From Trissonchulus latispiculum (taxonomy: Eukaryota; Nematoda; Enoplea; Enoplida; Ironidae): a stretch of DNA of 64,000 nucleotides. The number at the start of each line of letters is the position of its first letter. Position 1 is the stretch's first letter. The stretch covers positions 1-64,000 of the forward strand of contig JASAND010017595.1 in assembly GCA_030248195.1 (NCBI GenBank), in the 5' to 3' direction. The position numbers were made by a program, and so were the translations under genes. The notes under the pieces are model-generated. The model saw only the letters and a program-made list of their open reading frames with translations. It ran no database searches and was not told where the DNA came from. Of the stretch, positions 12,214-25,228 are shown one piece after another.

Positions 12214-13089
12214 ATGTCTGCCACGTCTGCAATTCGTCAGAACTATCACCAGGACTGCGAAGCGGCCGTCAATAAGCAGATCAACCTAGAGCTCTACGCC
12301 AGCTATGTCTACATGGGTCTGGCCTACTACTTCGATAGGGACGACGTGGCCTTTCCCGGTGCCCATAAATTCTTCCATAAACAGTCGGGAGAGGAACGGG
12401 AGCATGCTCAAAAGGTTGGACCCTATTTTTTCTGTTCTGGCATTTTTTCGCAGTAGCAGATTCTTCTTTTTATCGAGTTGTTTGAAAGTGTGGGGGGAGT
12501 TTAGAAATTTGGTCTATGAGGGTGTTATTTTTTCAGTAATTTCTGAATTTTCACTCTTTCTTTGAAGCGAAGCTGGACACCTAAGTGGATATATGTGAAA
12601 CGTGTTGTGAAACTTCCTCTGCTGTGTACACGATTCTTGTTTTATTGAAATAGTTGTCTACTGGGTTTATTCCAGAGAGTTTTCTGGGAAATGGGGCCTC
12701 CTGGAGGGAATGTGACATTTGGAGGCATATATATATGTATATATAAATATATATATATAAATTTCTAAAAATATTGTCCAAAATTGTGTTACGTATTTTT
12801 ATCTAGTATGCATTGAAAATTTATCCAAATATACGCAAATTTAATGGTCAGAAATATTAAAGTTAGGTAAACGACTATTTGAAACTTTGGTACTAAAAGG
12901 CGTACGTATATATCTAGTGGGCATCCACATTTTCCGGAAATGGGTTTTTTATGCAGCCCCTAGTTCCTGCCCAGTAGAATTCACTCAGACCCAGGTTTTT
13001 TAGTTTCAAATTGAAGACTTTGAATGTAAAACAGTTTAAAACTGCTGCTGTGATGTGAGAAGAGACATATACATGGTGTTGATGCAAAT

Positions 13090-13156
<67 letters not shown>

Positions 13157-14153
13157 GTATATATGCGTAGCTAATCCCCACCTCTGTCCTGTGTCCTACA
13201 GACATTTTCTCTATCTCTAATTCTGCTCTAATCTTTTTCTGCTCTAATCTTTTCCAGCTGATGAAATTCCAAAACGACCGCGGCGGTCGCATCGTCCTGC
13301 AGGACGTGTCCAAACCGGCCCGCTCTGACTGGGCCAGTATCCAGGAGTCCCTCCAAAGTGCCCTGGACCTGGAGCGCCAGGTCAACCAGTCTCTGCTGGA
13401 GCTACACGCCCTGGCTGCCTCACACAACGATCCGCATATGACGGATTTTATTGAAGGTGCCACCTGGCGGCAAGGCCGCACCCAGGGGGGGGGGGTTCAA
13501 GGGGTCTAGACCCCCCCCCCTTTTGGGATGACAAAATGGAAAATTTTTGCTATTTTTATGGCAAAAGCTGCTATTTTTAAAAAATTTTCAGGCCTTCGGC
13601 GCGATACTTCACTTTTTACAAGAAATAAACGTCCAATGTACTGTTTTTGGGCAAAAATGCAAAAATTCTTCAACTTCTGCAGGGTTCCGCCCCCCAGACC
13701 CCCCGTTGCGTTGTACCTTGGACCCCCCCTTTTCAAAATCCTGGGTGCGGGCCTGCATATAATATGAGTATATATATGTTATGTGCACATTTTCACTCCT
13801 GACTCTACGTGGTGTAGTGCTAGCTAAGCATTCCTAATCTTCAGTCCGGGAGGTCTGTGGCTCAATTGCCGGCGGAGCCAAATCTTTACATATATAGCTA
13901 ACTCTGTGCTGGTTGACATTAATTACATTAATTACATACATTACGTAGGTACGGATACTGTAATGTAAATTAATTTGCATAATTTATTAAAGAATTACGT
14001 ATATATACGTTATTAATTATTTCAGAGACATTCCTTGGCGAGCAGGTTGATTCCATCAAAGAGATCGGGTCTCTGCTAACTCAGGCCAAACGCTGCGGCG
14101 CTGGGATCGGGGAATATGTCTTCGATAATGAATCGCTCAAGGAGGCACATTGA
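12214..14153 (+). CDS. Ferritin subunit, heavy-chain (ferroxidase) type
   Basis: Complete three-exon gene: 12214-12414, 13258-13456, 14026-14153, GT-AG introns of phase 0 and phase 1, joining to 175 aa, the usual ferritin length. Ferritin forms a 24-subunit cage that oxidises and stores iron. All ferroxidase-centre residues are present: Glu26, Tyr33, Glu60, Glu61, His64, Glu106 and Gln140. The family signature EEREHAQK (60-67) runs into [12 protein letters not shown]. There is no signal peptide, so a cytosolic subunit is expected. The start is the first ATG in frame with the helix A sequence. No CAGTGN iron-responsive loop was seen in the roughly 110 bases upstream, though a splice-acceptor-like CAG directly before the ATG could hide a further 5' exon. 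Introns carry a (TA)n tract and repeats. Confidence 0.96.
13094..13152. repeat. (TA)n microsatellite in ferritin intron 1
   Basis: About 29 uninterrupted TA units roughly 105 bases before the exon 2 acceptor. Confidence 0.95.
13471..13755. mobile_element. C/G-tract MITE in ferritin intron 2
   Basis: The ends are near-complementary: GGCCGCACCCAGG at the left and CCTGGGTGCGGGCC at the right, enclosing G and C runs and 'aaaattttt' text. It starts about 15 bases after the exon 2 donor. No target duplication was found, so the limits are approximate. Confidence 0.5.
13808..13882 (+). repeat. Possible tRNA-like fragment in ferritin intron 2
   Basis: TGGTGTAGTGCTAGC resembles a tRNA A-box region and TGGCTCAATTGCC, about 40 bases later, a decayed B-box. 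Weak, and more likely a SINE remnant than a tRNA gene. Confidence 0.25.
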
Positions 14154-14723
14154 TGATGATGACATTTTTTGACGGCGCGGTGCGGAGGGGGGGGGGGGTA
14201 GCTAAATTTTCTGCGGAATTTCTAAGGGGAAGGTAAAGGATTTTTGCTGAGGTGTATTTCATTTTCCTTTTATCGATTTTGTTTCGTAAAGCGTGTGTGA
14301 AGAGACTCACTTATACATAAGTGAACGGAACCCCGCTTTGGGAGAAATTGTGTAACGTTGATGTTTGTTTTGTAATGGCATTTGTTTTCGTTTGAGTTCC
14401 AATTGTTTTTTTCTATTGTTCAGTCTACCTTTTGAATCGTGTACTCACTTTCTTACAATGCTAGCCATTTTTGTGTGTTACATTCGTTTGACTATATTAT
14501 ACTGCCTTAGTATTAGTGTATTTAGCCGTATAATTTTGTTTTCGTTCGTTTTTTTCAGTAATTCTACAGTATATATCCTTATGATATCATTATTAATTCC
14601 ATTCATTCATAAAGTCACTGTTTCATTAATCAAGGATTTTTGTAACCTTTTGTTCCTGTTAACTTAATTAACTGTTAACTTAACCTGTTAACTTAACTTA
14701 ATTTTATATTAACATGTATTTGC
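14154..14723. other. Ferritin 3' flank
   Basis: AT-rich sequence after the ferritin stop, with a G run at 14187-14200. A 100-codon frame at 14365-14667 is Phe/Leu/Ile-rich, as chance frames in such DNA are. No second gene is seen. Confidence 0.45.
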
Positions 14724-14730
14724 GTATTAC

Positions 14731-15510
14731 CAAGAGTACATAATACATAAGAGTGTATAAGTAACGTATGACAGCTGGCATACCCTCAGTAATATCAGCT
14801 TGACACATTCTCTGCACGCAAACGGCTGACCCCTCCGCAATTAGACTGGCATTTTTTTAGTGGGGGGGGGGTGGGGGCCCCCCCACTTTTCGGTTCACCC
14901 CTCCACTTTTCGGAGCCCCCCCCCACTTTTCGGCAAGCCCCCACCCACTTTTTTGGGGGTCGTCCAAAAGTGTCAAAAATTAGGTTTTTGAGGTCAAATT
15001 TTCAAAAATTTTCTCAATTTTTAGCTAATTTATGGACTTATAAGCTCATTTTAAGCTTAAAAACAGCGATTTTTTGCGTTTTTACCTTAAAAATGCTAAT
15101 TTTTCGCTAAAAATTTCGGTATATTTTACATTTGGCTCGCCCCCCCCCACTTTTCGGCAGCCCCCCCACTTCCCCCTCCCTAGAGTGGGGGCGAAGCCCC
15201 CCCCACTTTCAAAACCCTAAAAAAATGCCAGATTAGACCCCACTGACCCCCCAAATTGGTGCCCAGTCGAAACTGGGGTACGCTCACTCGCTCTATGCTT
15301 GTGTACTAAAGCTCGAAAACACAAGCACTACGTGCGCGAGTTTTGTGTCTGTTTCGAACTTTAGAACACATGCATAGCGGCCAAATTCTTTTTAAGTGAA
15401 GGTCCAATTTGCAGGGGGGGGGGGTATTCGTTAGCGTGCAGAGGATGTGCCTCGTTTAATACATAGAGTTAGAGTATGGCAGCTGTCATCTCTTATCATG
15501 AGGGTGCGCG
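14731..15510. mobile_element. Degraded palindromic MITE (CAAGAG family)
   Basis: The left end is an intact CAAGAGTACATAATACAT family terminus. The inner arms at about 14760-14845 and 15425-15510 are partly complementary (TGACAGCT / AGCTGTCA and GCACGC / GCGTGC words). The right terminus has decayed and the expected ..TACTCTTG is not found. The centre (14850-15260) is C/G-tract DNA. Confidence 0.55.
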
Positions 15511-15974
15511 GAGCGCCCCTTATAATATGAACTATAAAGGCACTTTGCGGATTAGGGAAACTGTTAATTAGCCATAACTAATTAACCGTAGGGAGTTGAG
15601 AGCTAAAGTTTACATTTTTGAAATCTCCAGGCAAAGAGCTTTCGAATGATACCAAATTGTCCGGAAAAAATGAACTTTGAAAAAATCGACTTTTTGATAC
15701 AAGTTTAAAAGTGGGGTTTTTTTTCTCTGTATCGACCACTTTTATAGGGCGATTTTTGCGCACACCGATTTTTCAAACGGCCCATAGGAAAAATTTTTCT
15801 ATACTAATTTTTGGTTATCTAGGTTATGGTCCAGATCAAGTTTATGTTTGATTTCCGAATTTCGCTCTGGGTCGATTTTTACTGATGGTCAAAAATGGAA
15901 AAATCGACGTTTGGACTTAGAAATTTTTTGAGGTCCCAACACAGAAAATTGTCAAAAAGTCGTCTAAAATAGCA

Positions 15975-16700
15975 TTTTTTGGCCATTTGGTGGTGCGCAT
16001 AGATAGTAAATCGGGGTCGCTGAAAACGATGAGCATACTGCCGAAACCGTCCGAAGTGACCACTGGTCAGCATGGCCCCGTGGCACCTCGCCCAGGGTCA
16101 AAGTATGGAAAAGTCACTAAAACAGCGTTTTTCGGGATTTTGGTTGGGGGCATATATAGTAAATCGAATACGCTCGTTTCAATGAGCATATTTTCAGAAC
16201 CGACGGAAGTGACCACTGGTCACTATGGTCTAGGTGGCCTATTGACCAGTGGTCAAACCCAATAAAACAGCGTTTTTCGGGGTTTTGGTTGGGGGCATAT
16301 ATAGTAAATCGACTACGCTCGTTTCAATGAGCATATTTTCAGAACCGACGGAAGTGACCACTGGTCACTATGGTCTAGGTGGTCTATTGACCAGTGGTCA
16401 AACCCCATAAAACAGCGTTTTTCGGGATTTTGGTTGGGGGCATATATAGTAAATCGTCTACGCTCGTTTCAATGAGCTTATTTTCAGAACCGACGGAAGT
16501 GACCACTGGTCACTATGGCCTAGGTGGCCTATTGACCAGTGGTCAAACCCTATAAAACAGCGTTTTTCGGGGTTTCGGTTGGGGGCATTTATAGTAAATC
16601 GACTACGCTCGTTTCAATGAGCATATTTTCAGAACCGACGGAAGTGACCACTGGTCACTATGGCCTAGGTGGCCTATTGACCAGTGGTCAAACCCCCAAA
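15975..16700. repeat. 145-bp tandem satellite, about five units
   Basis: The word AAAACAGCGTTTTTCGGG starts near 16118, 16263, 16408 and 16553, an exact 145-bp period. A diverged first unit lies before 16118. Each unit carries the inverted words ACCACTGGTCA and TGACCAGTGGT about 30 bp apart, so single strands could fold into a stem per unit. Open frames in the array are artefacts. Confidence 0.9.
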
Positions 16701-16796
16701 GACAGTGGTCATTGTTTGGAATAGAGAATCTTCTGGGAGTAATAAATTGCAGACTACTTCTGCCTAAGAGCAGCGCTCCCAAAAATTGGAAGAAGG

Positions 16797-17712
16797 ACAA
16801 GTAGGAAAAATGCTCCTTGCAGTCGCATGTAAAATGCAATATGAGCTATTTAAACATAAAGCAACATTTAAATATGTCAAGGACAAGATTTAAAACGTCT
16901 AATATGAGCCAGAATCTAAATCGGTAAAGGACAAGCTGTAACTGGCTAATATGAGCCGCCACGTTTCTCTTGGGCTCATATTGACGCGAGGATACTAAGT
17001 TGAGTTAACTATTTTTCACTTTTCAAATTCGCATGTACACGTAATTGTCATGACATATATACGTCTGGTCTTGATACAATAAGTAAAGTCAAGTGGGTAA
17101 GCACACATCAAAGTTTTACACATCGGCTGTGTATTTTATTGTATAAGTGCTGTGTACAGTAAGCCGGTACTGAAGACTTGAAGAATACCGGTTTACTGGA
17201 GCTTTATGCATTTGTATCTAGTTTGCAGTATGTGTCTATGATTTAGCAAACTGGTATATACCAAATGTATATGCCACTTAATTCAACTTTAAAGGGGAGA
17301 ACTTTAGCTGCTTAAGGTGTTCACATATATACCTTAAATACGGTGTTTGAGCTAGTGAAATTAGATTCAGACAGGATACCTATAACCAAACATTATATGA
17401 CGCTAATGACATTACGCAAGACGGTGAGGATTTTTTCAGACTTGGGATTGGGAATAAAAGTAAAGAGTCTGTAGGCAAGATGGTAAGAGGTCGTCGTGAT
17501 GTGAAGCCGTTGAAACCACGGCAGCGAGCGTCAATATGAGCCCAAGAGAAACGTGGCGGCTCATATTAGCCAGTTACAGCTTGTCCTTTACCGATTTAGA
17601 TTCTGGCTCATATTAGACGTTTTAAATCTTGTCCTTGACATATTTAAATGTTGACCATCATAGCTCATATTGCATTTTACATGCGACTGCAAGGAGCATT
17701 TTTCCTACTTGT
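16797..17712. mobile_element. Long inverted-repeat (foldback) element
   Basis: Arms of about 185-190 bp at 16797-16986 and 17528-17712 are near-perfect reverse complements. They enclose about 540 bp of unique DNA. Outer ends are ACAAGTAGGAAAAATG and CATTTTTCCTACTTGT. The arms contain repeated TAATATGAGCC words. No coding capacity and no clear target duplication. Confidence 0.75.
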
Positions 17713-18170
17713 GTATTATAGACTCGTGTATTACTCAGTGCTATTTGCGTACGTAAATATAATATATCTTTGTACACACAATGTGTCCAGAGATGAAACC
17801 GGGTCACTATTTGCTGACCCGGTGACCCGGTCGACACATGACCCGCTGACCCAGTATTTTCGAAAATTCAGGTTTAAGCTTGGAAAAATTAAAAATATAT
17901 TGGGGTGCGGTGAGTGTTTTTTGATTTTTTTGGACATTTTTGGTGTCTATAATAAAAACATGGGCAAACTTTTTGATTCTTTAAAGTAACCTAGAAAGTA
18001 TATGTTGTAAGTAATCCGAAAAAATCAAAACTGATTTGCACGATTTCGCACTCAGTGTGATGTGAAGTCAACTACATAACTTTTTGAATCAAACGAATTG
18101 AAACAAAATACTTTGCCAAAGTCATCACATCATCTAATTCTAATCATAGAGCTTACCATGACATTAGTGT

Positions 18171-18505
18171 TGTTTCAGCAGCTGAAACTGAAACTGAAAC
18201 CTAGTTTCAGCTTGTACATGTTTCAGTTTCAGTTGCTGAAACTGAAACTGAAACCATAACAAATTTGGAGCTGAAACTGAAACTGAAACTTAGTCGAAGT
18301 GAGAGCTGAAACTGAAACTGAAACTAAAACTGAAACTAAAATTAATTTTGAGCTGAAACTGGAACTGAAACTAGAACAATTTTGGAGCTGAAACTTAAAC
18401 TGAAACAGTTTCAGCTCCAAACTAAGACTGAAACTAGTTTCAGCTCTGACTGAAGCTGAAATAGGTTTCAGCTCTCGCTGAAGCTGAAATAGGTTTCAGC
18501 TCTAG
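18171..18505. repeat. GAAACT subterminal array, left
   Basis: Clusters of 2-4 GAAACT words separated by GAGCT-containing spacers; toward 18410-18505 the word reverses to AGTTTC/GTTTCAG, so the array is itself partly palindromic. Confidence 0.85.
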
Positions 18506-19082
18506 CGTATGCATGCTTAGCATAAACGAGTGTTTCTAAAACTGGGTCACGTTCCCAGCATGTAAAATTCCAGCCTTATAATAAATATAAACGTTTGACT
18601 AGTGCTTTTAATGCTTAAATCGTACTAAGTAACGAAGTAAGTAATGCTGCTTTAAAACGTTTGTGTATAAGTTTAATAGTGCATTAATATGTCAACATAC
18701 TATTGTGTGGGAGTGATTATTTGATCTGATTCCAAATAATTTGCTTTTTCAGAATATTAATTCTTCATTGAGCAGAATTTTAAGCTTTGCCCGAAATAAT
18801 TAACTAACATTTTTTATAAAATCGTCATATAAGGACAAGACTCCAGCTCCAACAATTTAAAAGAACACGAAATTTAGAGTCAATGTATATTGCTATGTGT
18901 AATGGAAAAGGCAAAATAAAACCTAAAAGGTACAAGGAAAAGCTCAATCTGTAGTAGGTCATGGTTCTTGAAGGAATTGATCTAAGTTTCTAATGTATTG
19001 GTTATGAGTGGCGTGCTTGTGGTATTTTGATGTGAATCGTGAAACGTCCAAGCATTGTACAAAGTAACTGTCTTGCAGTTAC

Positions 19083-22000
19083 CAGAGTTGCCAGTCAGTG
19101 TGAAACCCCCCAGAAATCCGTCATTAGGGACATAGGTTCTAGTGTAAATAGGAAGAATAAGACATAAAATAGCATTACGCGCACGCAAACGACACGAAAA
19201 TGGACTAAAGGCCTCAGTGGAACGTAGATTAAGGAAGCTTAGGTAGGCTATCAGTTAGTAACGGAGGGGTCGTTACCCTTCCCGGGTCAGCAATAGGCCC
19301 TAATACGGTTTTCCGTATAATGGAGGAGTCGTTACTCTTCCCAGGCCACGAATAAGGCCTCACATTATCAAGAAATCACTTAGGAACTGATCAAAACAGC
19401 CGAAAATCATCAAGGAAAATAAGTTCGACGAAGGAAGTTGTTTAATAGCCAGCAACTTAACAAGAAACTACGAGTTTCAAAACGTTTTACGCAGTTAATA
19501 AGTGCGAATATTGGAAGATGGGTCAAAATAAGGCCATAACTCGCCCATTAGGGGCATGAAATAGTGTTAATTGGTGTTCATAAGTGTTAATTAGGCTTAA
19601 TTTGCATTAGTTAGGTGATAATTAATTAGTTAGTCAAATTTTTGGTCGAAATATAAGTTGGGCTTATCTGAAAGGCAATTCTCTGCTGATTCTAAAACTC
19701 CAAACCCGGTCACCTAACTCCCAATATTGCGAAAGTTATAAAGAAAAGAAGTTTTGTTTAAGTTACATTTTAATTTTGCAATATTGGCCTTAAGTGACCT
19801 TATAACAATGCGTAACTATGTGTGAGGTTACGCCCATTCATGTTTCCATTCACACCTCCAGAGTGTCTGCTGGCTCTCTCCCAGCAGAGACTTGCCTCGC
19901 AGAGAAGAATTTAACACATACACATAGCAGGAAATTACGTTCGGAGGGGGCTTACCTCCCTCCCTAATAATTTAAAAGAAACGAAAATAGTTAGTCTTAG
20001 GTAGTCAAGTACGTAGATTAATAATGTTTAACTTTTATTCTCTGGAAAATTACGTAGCTAAGAGTATGCATATTTTTTATGCAACAATTGCCCTTCCTTT
20101 TCTTTTCTAGTTAGACTTAGAGTCTTGGCGAGGAAGGACAATTGTTGCTGGGATCAACGGGCGGCTTCCCTTGTCTACGGCCGAAAGGTCAAGTCTAAAA
20201 AGAAAGAAAGGGGCCAGGAGACAAGGGAAGGCCTAAAAATAATAAAAATAAATTTTACTAAATAACACGGCCAAAGTGGCAATTAATACTTATTTTTCCA
20301 TATTCGGCCCCGAGTGGCCTTTATTTTGTACAACTTTGTTCTTCAATTCTTTTAATCTCATTTCTAAAATTAGTAATTTTCCCCTTTGGTTACCTTTACG
20401 TGGTAACCAAAAAGTCTGCAAAGTTTCCCAAAATTCGGCTTGGGAAATAAATCAAAATTAGGGTCAGTTGGAGGGTAATAACTCCAATCCCTCGTTAATC
20501 TCCCCTCCAACGGACCAGCCGCTTGGCCAGCCCGACTTGGGCACATGTATTAACATAGGGAGCTTCCAGAAGTTTCTGGAAGCCCCAATAAAAATCAAAA
20601 GACGCCCGCCTGAAAAGCAAACACCAGTGAGCTGTCAGACTCCTGTCAGCTCACTGAAAATCTCAGACTTCCAGTCAGTGTTCGTCTGAGACTCGGCCGA
20701 GAGCGGTCGGGTGTTTACCCCCCTTAACTAGCACGTCTTCCCGTTGTGCCAGCGTTTTGGCCGGGAATAAAAGACGTGCTCACCCCGGTTAGGACTCGAG
20801 TTAGGGACCCCTTCTGACCCACACTGGTCAGAAGGGAAGAACTGAGCTTACACGACGAACACCGCACGATAAGGGCCAAATGAGCGTACTATGCTCGGCC
20901 AAAATCACACACCTAGGAACGCAAATTTAGGGATTCTAAGAGGCCCTTTTGGCCTAAAACTTCACCTTTTTGCGGCCTTCGGGCCTTTATTAAAAATTGA
21001 CTTTACTCAACCAAGCCACGGCCTGAATGGCCTTAATTGTTACAGGGGCTTACGCCCAAAATATTTTATGTGTATTGCTGTTTTTTCGGGGTTTTGATGA
21101 AGCTTGGGATTTTGAGTGGGGACCCACCCCTGAGTTGAGATAGGAGGTCCCTTGGTTACGACCTCACATTCAGAAATGAGTTAGTTTAGGGACTGTTTTT
21201 CCCCACAGCCGGCAATTAGGAATTGCCGGCCATATTCGCAAAATAGGCGCTACTGAAGCAACATTATTGTCTGTAACTATGTATTGTGATTGCGAAATGT
21301 AACCTTGTATCGGCATCAAAATATTAGGAACCCAAAAAGGATCTGAATCATTTTCTATTATTAATTATTAAGTTGTTTTAAAAGGGAATGGCCGAATTCC
21401 CCGTGTTAATTTAATTAATATAAAGCTGTCCTTAGCGGAAATGTTGTGTGATTTGCTTCTTTAGTAATAATTGCCCAAGCAATTATTACTCGTTCCTTTT
21501 CCCAAAACTACCAAAGTTCTTAAAATCCAACAAAATTTTCTCTCCTCAAAGTTCTCAAAGTTCCAAAGTTCAAAGCAACGATGCTGGAAGAGGTTAACCA
21601 AAGTTAATCCGGAATTAGAACAAAAATATGCATACTATAAGTAAGTAGGTAGGTCTTGTTACGGAGCAGTTAGGAAGTATTATGTTTGTATAATCGTATG
21701 CGTCAATATTGCTGTGATGTGTTGTGTGAATGAGACCCCCCAAATTTACGTAAGTGGCTGCCTGGGTAAACTCCTCATGGATTGTGAGGTTCCAGAGCTA
21801 GCCTTCTTTTATAGGTTGCGAGTGAGTAATCAGAATTGTGTGACTGAGAGTGTGAATGAGGGCATACCATGTAAACCCCCTTTGTTTGATAAGGGTATTG
21901 GGACTGCCAGTGTGAATGAGTAAAATGCTCAGATAGTAGGCAGGAAAGTGGGCCAAATTGAGTAGCAATTTGGACCCAAAATCAGGATAAATCATAAATC

Positions 22001-24911
22001 AGTAATGTTTATTAGTTGGACGTGCAATTGCTGTGAAAGTGTCACTTTTGGGAAGGAAAGTCGTAAAAGTGTGCATAAGAAAGAAAGGTAATTTTGGTGA
22101 TTTAGGCCGGTTTGGCAGCCTAGGGTCACGGGGACCCCCATTAGGTCTGCCAGACTTGTCGGATTTCCGGCCATCCGTGTAGGTTGCCCTGCGATTAGGG
22201 GACGGATGGGCCGCACTCACGGAATCCAGATTTAGCCTGATCAAGGCCGGCATCGAACGGTTTAAACTATTATGAAATTGATCCAAAAACCTTAGTTTTA
22301 TAGGGTAGATATCCGATTAGCGGACTAGTAATTTAGATAGTTCTAGGTAGGAAAATGTAGATTAGTTGTGTTGTGTTAATTAGTGGATGTTCTTAGTTAT
22401 TGGGAAAGTAGTTAGCTACTTAGTTCGGATAGGTCGGTAGGTCGGTAAGCAGGGACTGCGTAGAATGGCTGCTGAGACAGTGAGCGAGTGAGTTTTTGCC
22501 TTTTTGCTTAAACTGATTGAAACTAATAACATGCAAAAACTCACTCACAGTCAGCCCGGTAGGTTTTATGTTAAATCTGTTATTCCAGTCCCAAGCCGGC
22601 AAATATATGGTAATAAGGATGTTACATTAAAACACCAGGTACACGAAAGTTAACATTAATATTAAGTGGGCTTTAGTTAATTCGCGAGTTAACATTACTA
22701 TTACGTAGGCTTTAGTCAGTTAACATAAGTAGGTAGGTAGGCCGTAGTCAGGGCAATTATTATAAGTATTTAACAAATGACCATCTTCCAATATCAGAGA
22801 TGCTCCATAAAAACGTCCAGTTTCGAACACGTATTTGATCTAATCTTTGGGTCACGGGAAATGAACCCATTTCCCGTGACAAATCAACGAAATCAGGCCA
22901 GTCACAGGCCGAAAACGTTTATATTAGTCAGTATTATGGTTTTCTCTAAAGATTGTGCAAAAACTTGGTCAGAATCAACCCAAAATGGCCCTAGAAGGCC
23001 GGTCTGTGCAAGGAGAAGACAGAAGCAAAGAAAGTCCGAATATAGGTAGCAAACAGCACAGGTTTTGTCCATTTCTCAAGAACATTTCGTCTAATTGCCA
23101 GTTCAGTCAGGCCCAGCCGGGCCCAAGGTGGAAACCTTGCGAATCAGTTCGTTCAAGCCGAAATTGCGGCAAGTTTAGCTAAATTCTGATGGTACAAGTT
23201 AGCAGAGGCCAGGAAGGCCCAATTGGTGACAAGAAGTTACCAGAAACGGTTAATATTGTCAAACAGGCAATAACCAACGGTTTTAAGTCAGTCCTTCAAG
23301 TGTAAGTTCAAATGGGGCCCAAAATGCACATTTTGGGCCTGGAAAGCAAAGGAACGAGTAATGGTTGCTGGGTTCGATTCCCGCACCATAATCTTGTACT
23401 AATGGGTTTTAACCCATTTGATTCAGGTGCGGAGACGAAGCTACGCTGCTCTATCCGAATCTGAACTGCCCGTGGATCATTAGTCTTGTGTCTAATCAGA
23501 AGTAGTTGCTCAGTAGTGGACCGCAGAAGTCCGGATCAGTAGTATCAGTCAGTCATTCAGATAATCAGGATCAGTCATTTGGAAGGTACATAGACGGCTT
23601 GTATTGCCGAGTAGCGGATTAAGACAGAGACAGCGAGCATAGCACCACCTGATCAAAGAGGGAGGTTAAACCAGAAACCGAAAGGCCTAAATCTAATCAC
23701 TTGGAAAAAGGACTAAAACTCTATTTCTTTATTTCGATCTCATCATGTCATCAACCTTTTTCGTCATCAGTTTTGTGTCGGGAGGCGTTTCTCCCGTGTC
23801 TCTGGCCTAAGCGCCACCCCAACCTCAGTGAAGAAGAAGAAGTCGTAGATTCGTTGAACTGTGTAGTTGTATAATTTTCGTTAATCAGGAATAAGTAAGG
23901 CAGAACCAGGAAACTCCCCATTTTCTGTATCTCCTCAAAAAGCCAGTTCCGTACAGTAACCCTGTCTAGGTGTTGGAGCCGACCTTCGGGAAAGCAGTGT
24001 CCAACGATTCGGGGACTCACCCATAGACCGACCCCAGGTTTATTTAAGCTAATAATTGGTTGTTTGTAGTTCGCTGATTTGTAGTTTGATAATCCGTTTG
24101 TAAGGACGGATAAAGAGTCGCACAGCACAAGCATATAGGCGCACGAGAAAGCATATAGGTGCCAGGTTAGTAGGGAGTTGGAGACAGTGTAATAGTTAGG
24201 TAGTGAAGACAGAGTTTAAGAAAAGGAAGAAGAAGAAGTGTAACTGAACCTTGTCCCTAACCTAAAACCTATAACTTGGGTAATATTATCCTAAATTAGG
24301 ATAATATTAACAATAACCTAAAAGAGGGTAACTGGCAACTCTGGTACAGTGAATTGTATCCTGTACTGAATTATAATTGTAATTGTTCTTTACGCAGTTT
24401 GTAACGACCCCTGTTAGTAACGCATTTTGTATTGTATCTTGTAACCTTGCCAGAGCGTGTACCCATAATACTTGTAACCAGTGTAATAAATAGTTGGTGT
24501 GTCAGACCTAGAGTCTCAGAGTTTAACGGAGAGGCGCGATTGTCTCTGAAAGTCAGGCGCGTTAGCCTGGCGCGTTAGCCTAGAGATTGGATCAGGACTA
24601 CTCAAAGGTAAGTTCTGGCCAGGAAGCAGAAGACTCATCATCAATCCAGCGATCAAATCCAAGCAAGTGCTGACCCCTCTTGCTGATCAGCTGGAATCCA
24701 GTGCAACAAACGAACTCACGAAGAAGACCCCTACAAAGGTTGGCTGCAGGGAATCTCTGATTTTGGAACACCACCTTTCGGAGATCCGGTGCCTAAGTCT
24801 ACTTCTATAAGTGGACGCGCTGACCTTCCGTGTAATCAAGTGCAGAGCGGTTTCTGTCACTAGACCGGAGAGCAGAGCGTTTTCTGTCTCTGGAGACTAG
24901 CAACTTCATTA
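19083..24911. other. Non-coding interior of the 7.4-kb element
   Basis: No gene is recognised. CAGAGTTGCCAGT at 19083 is mirrored by ACTGGCAACTCTG ending at 24343, which may mark another nested insertion, but the flanks show no duplication. The text is rich in short hairpins (for example GAGTGAGTTTTTGC at 22486 with its complement at 22532) and contains a B-box-like GGGTTCGATTCCC near 23370. It shares several words with 41.1-45.13 kb, including a 22-bp block around 23404, and both stretches end ..TTCATTACA. The class is unknown. Confidence 0.4.
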
Positions 24912-25228
24912 CATATGTAATTTTTCTATTTTAGAATGCTGCAACATATTTTTCAGTAAAGTCGCGGTTATACAAGTGGGAAAAAGAAAATGGATGTATA
25001 CTTGTCCATTATACATGGTGCTTTAAGTTCTTGATTTTTTCATAGAAAAATTCACCGAGACACCGACAATTCACAGTGCCCTGCCGCCACAACCAAAATG
25101 CCTGATGATATTATGAGAAAGTTCATAATTAGGAACGGAAGCTAAATTAGGATTATAAGTTAATAAGATTGATTAGCATAACATAAAGATAACATAGTGA
25201 ATAACAACTCAAACCCATTTTATTCCGA

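Noticed and set aside
14365..14667. 100-codon hydrophobic ORF as a membrane protein gene
   Set aside because: Phe/Ile/Leu-rich translation of T-rich DNA, no related sequence, no splice or promoter context.
17788..17795. AATGTGTC / GTCCAATA as the target duplication of the CAGAGATG element
   Set aside because: The two flanks do not match in either orientation, so no TSD is claimed.
23355..23400. tRNA gene at the GGGTTCGATTCCC word
   Set aside because: Only a B-box and T-stem-like text is present. No A-box, anticodon arm or acceptor pairing.
19083..24911. LTR retrotransposon
   Set aside because: I looked for direct long terminal repeats, a primer-binding site next to an LTR end and gag-pol motifs, and found none that could be defended.
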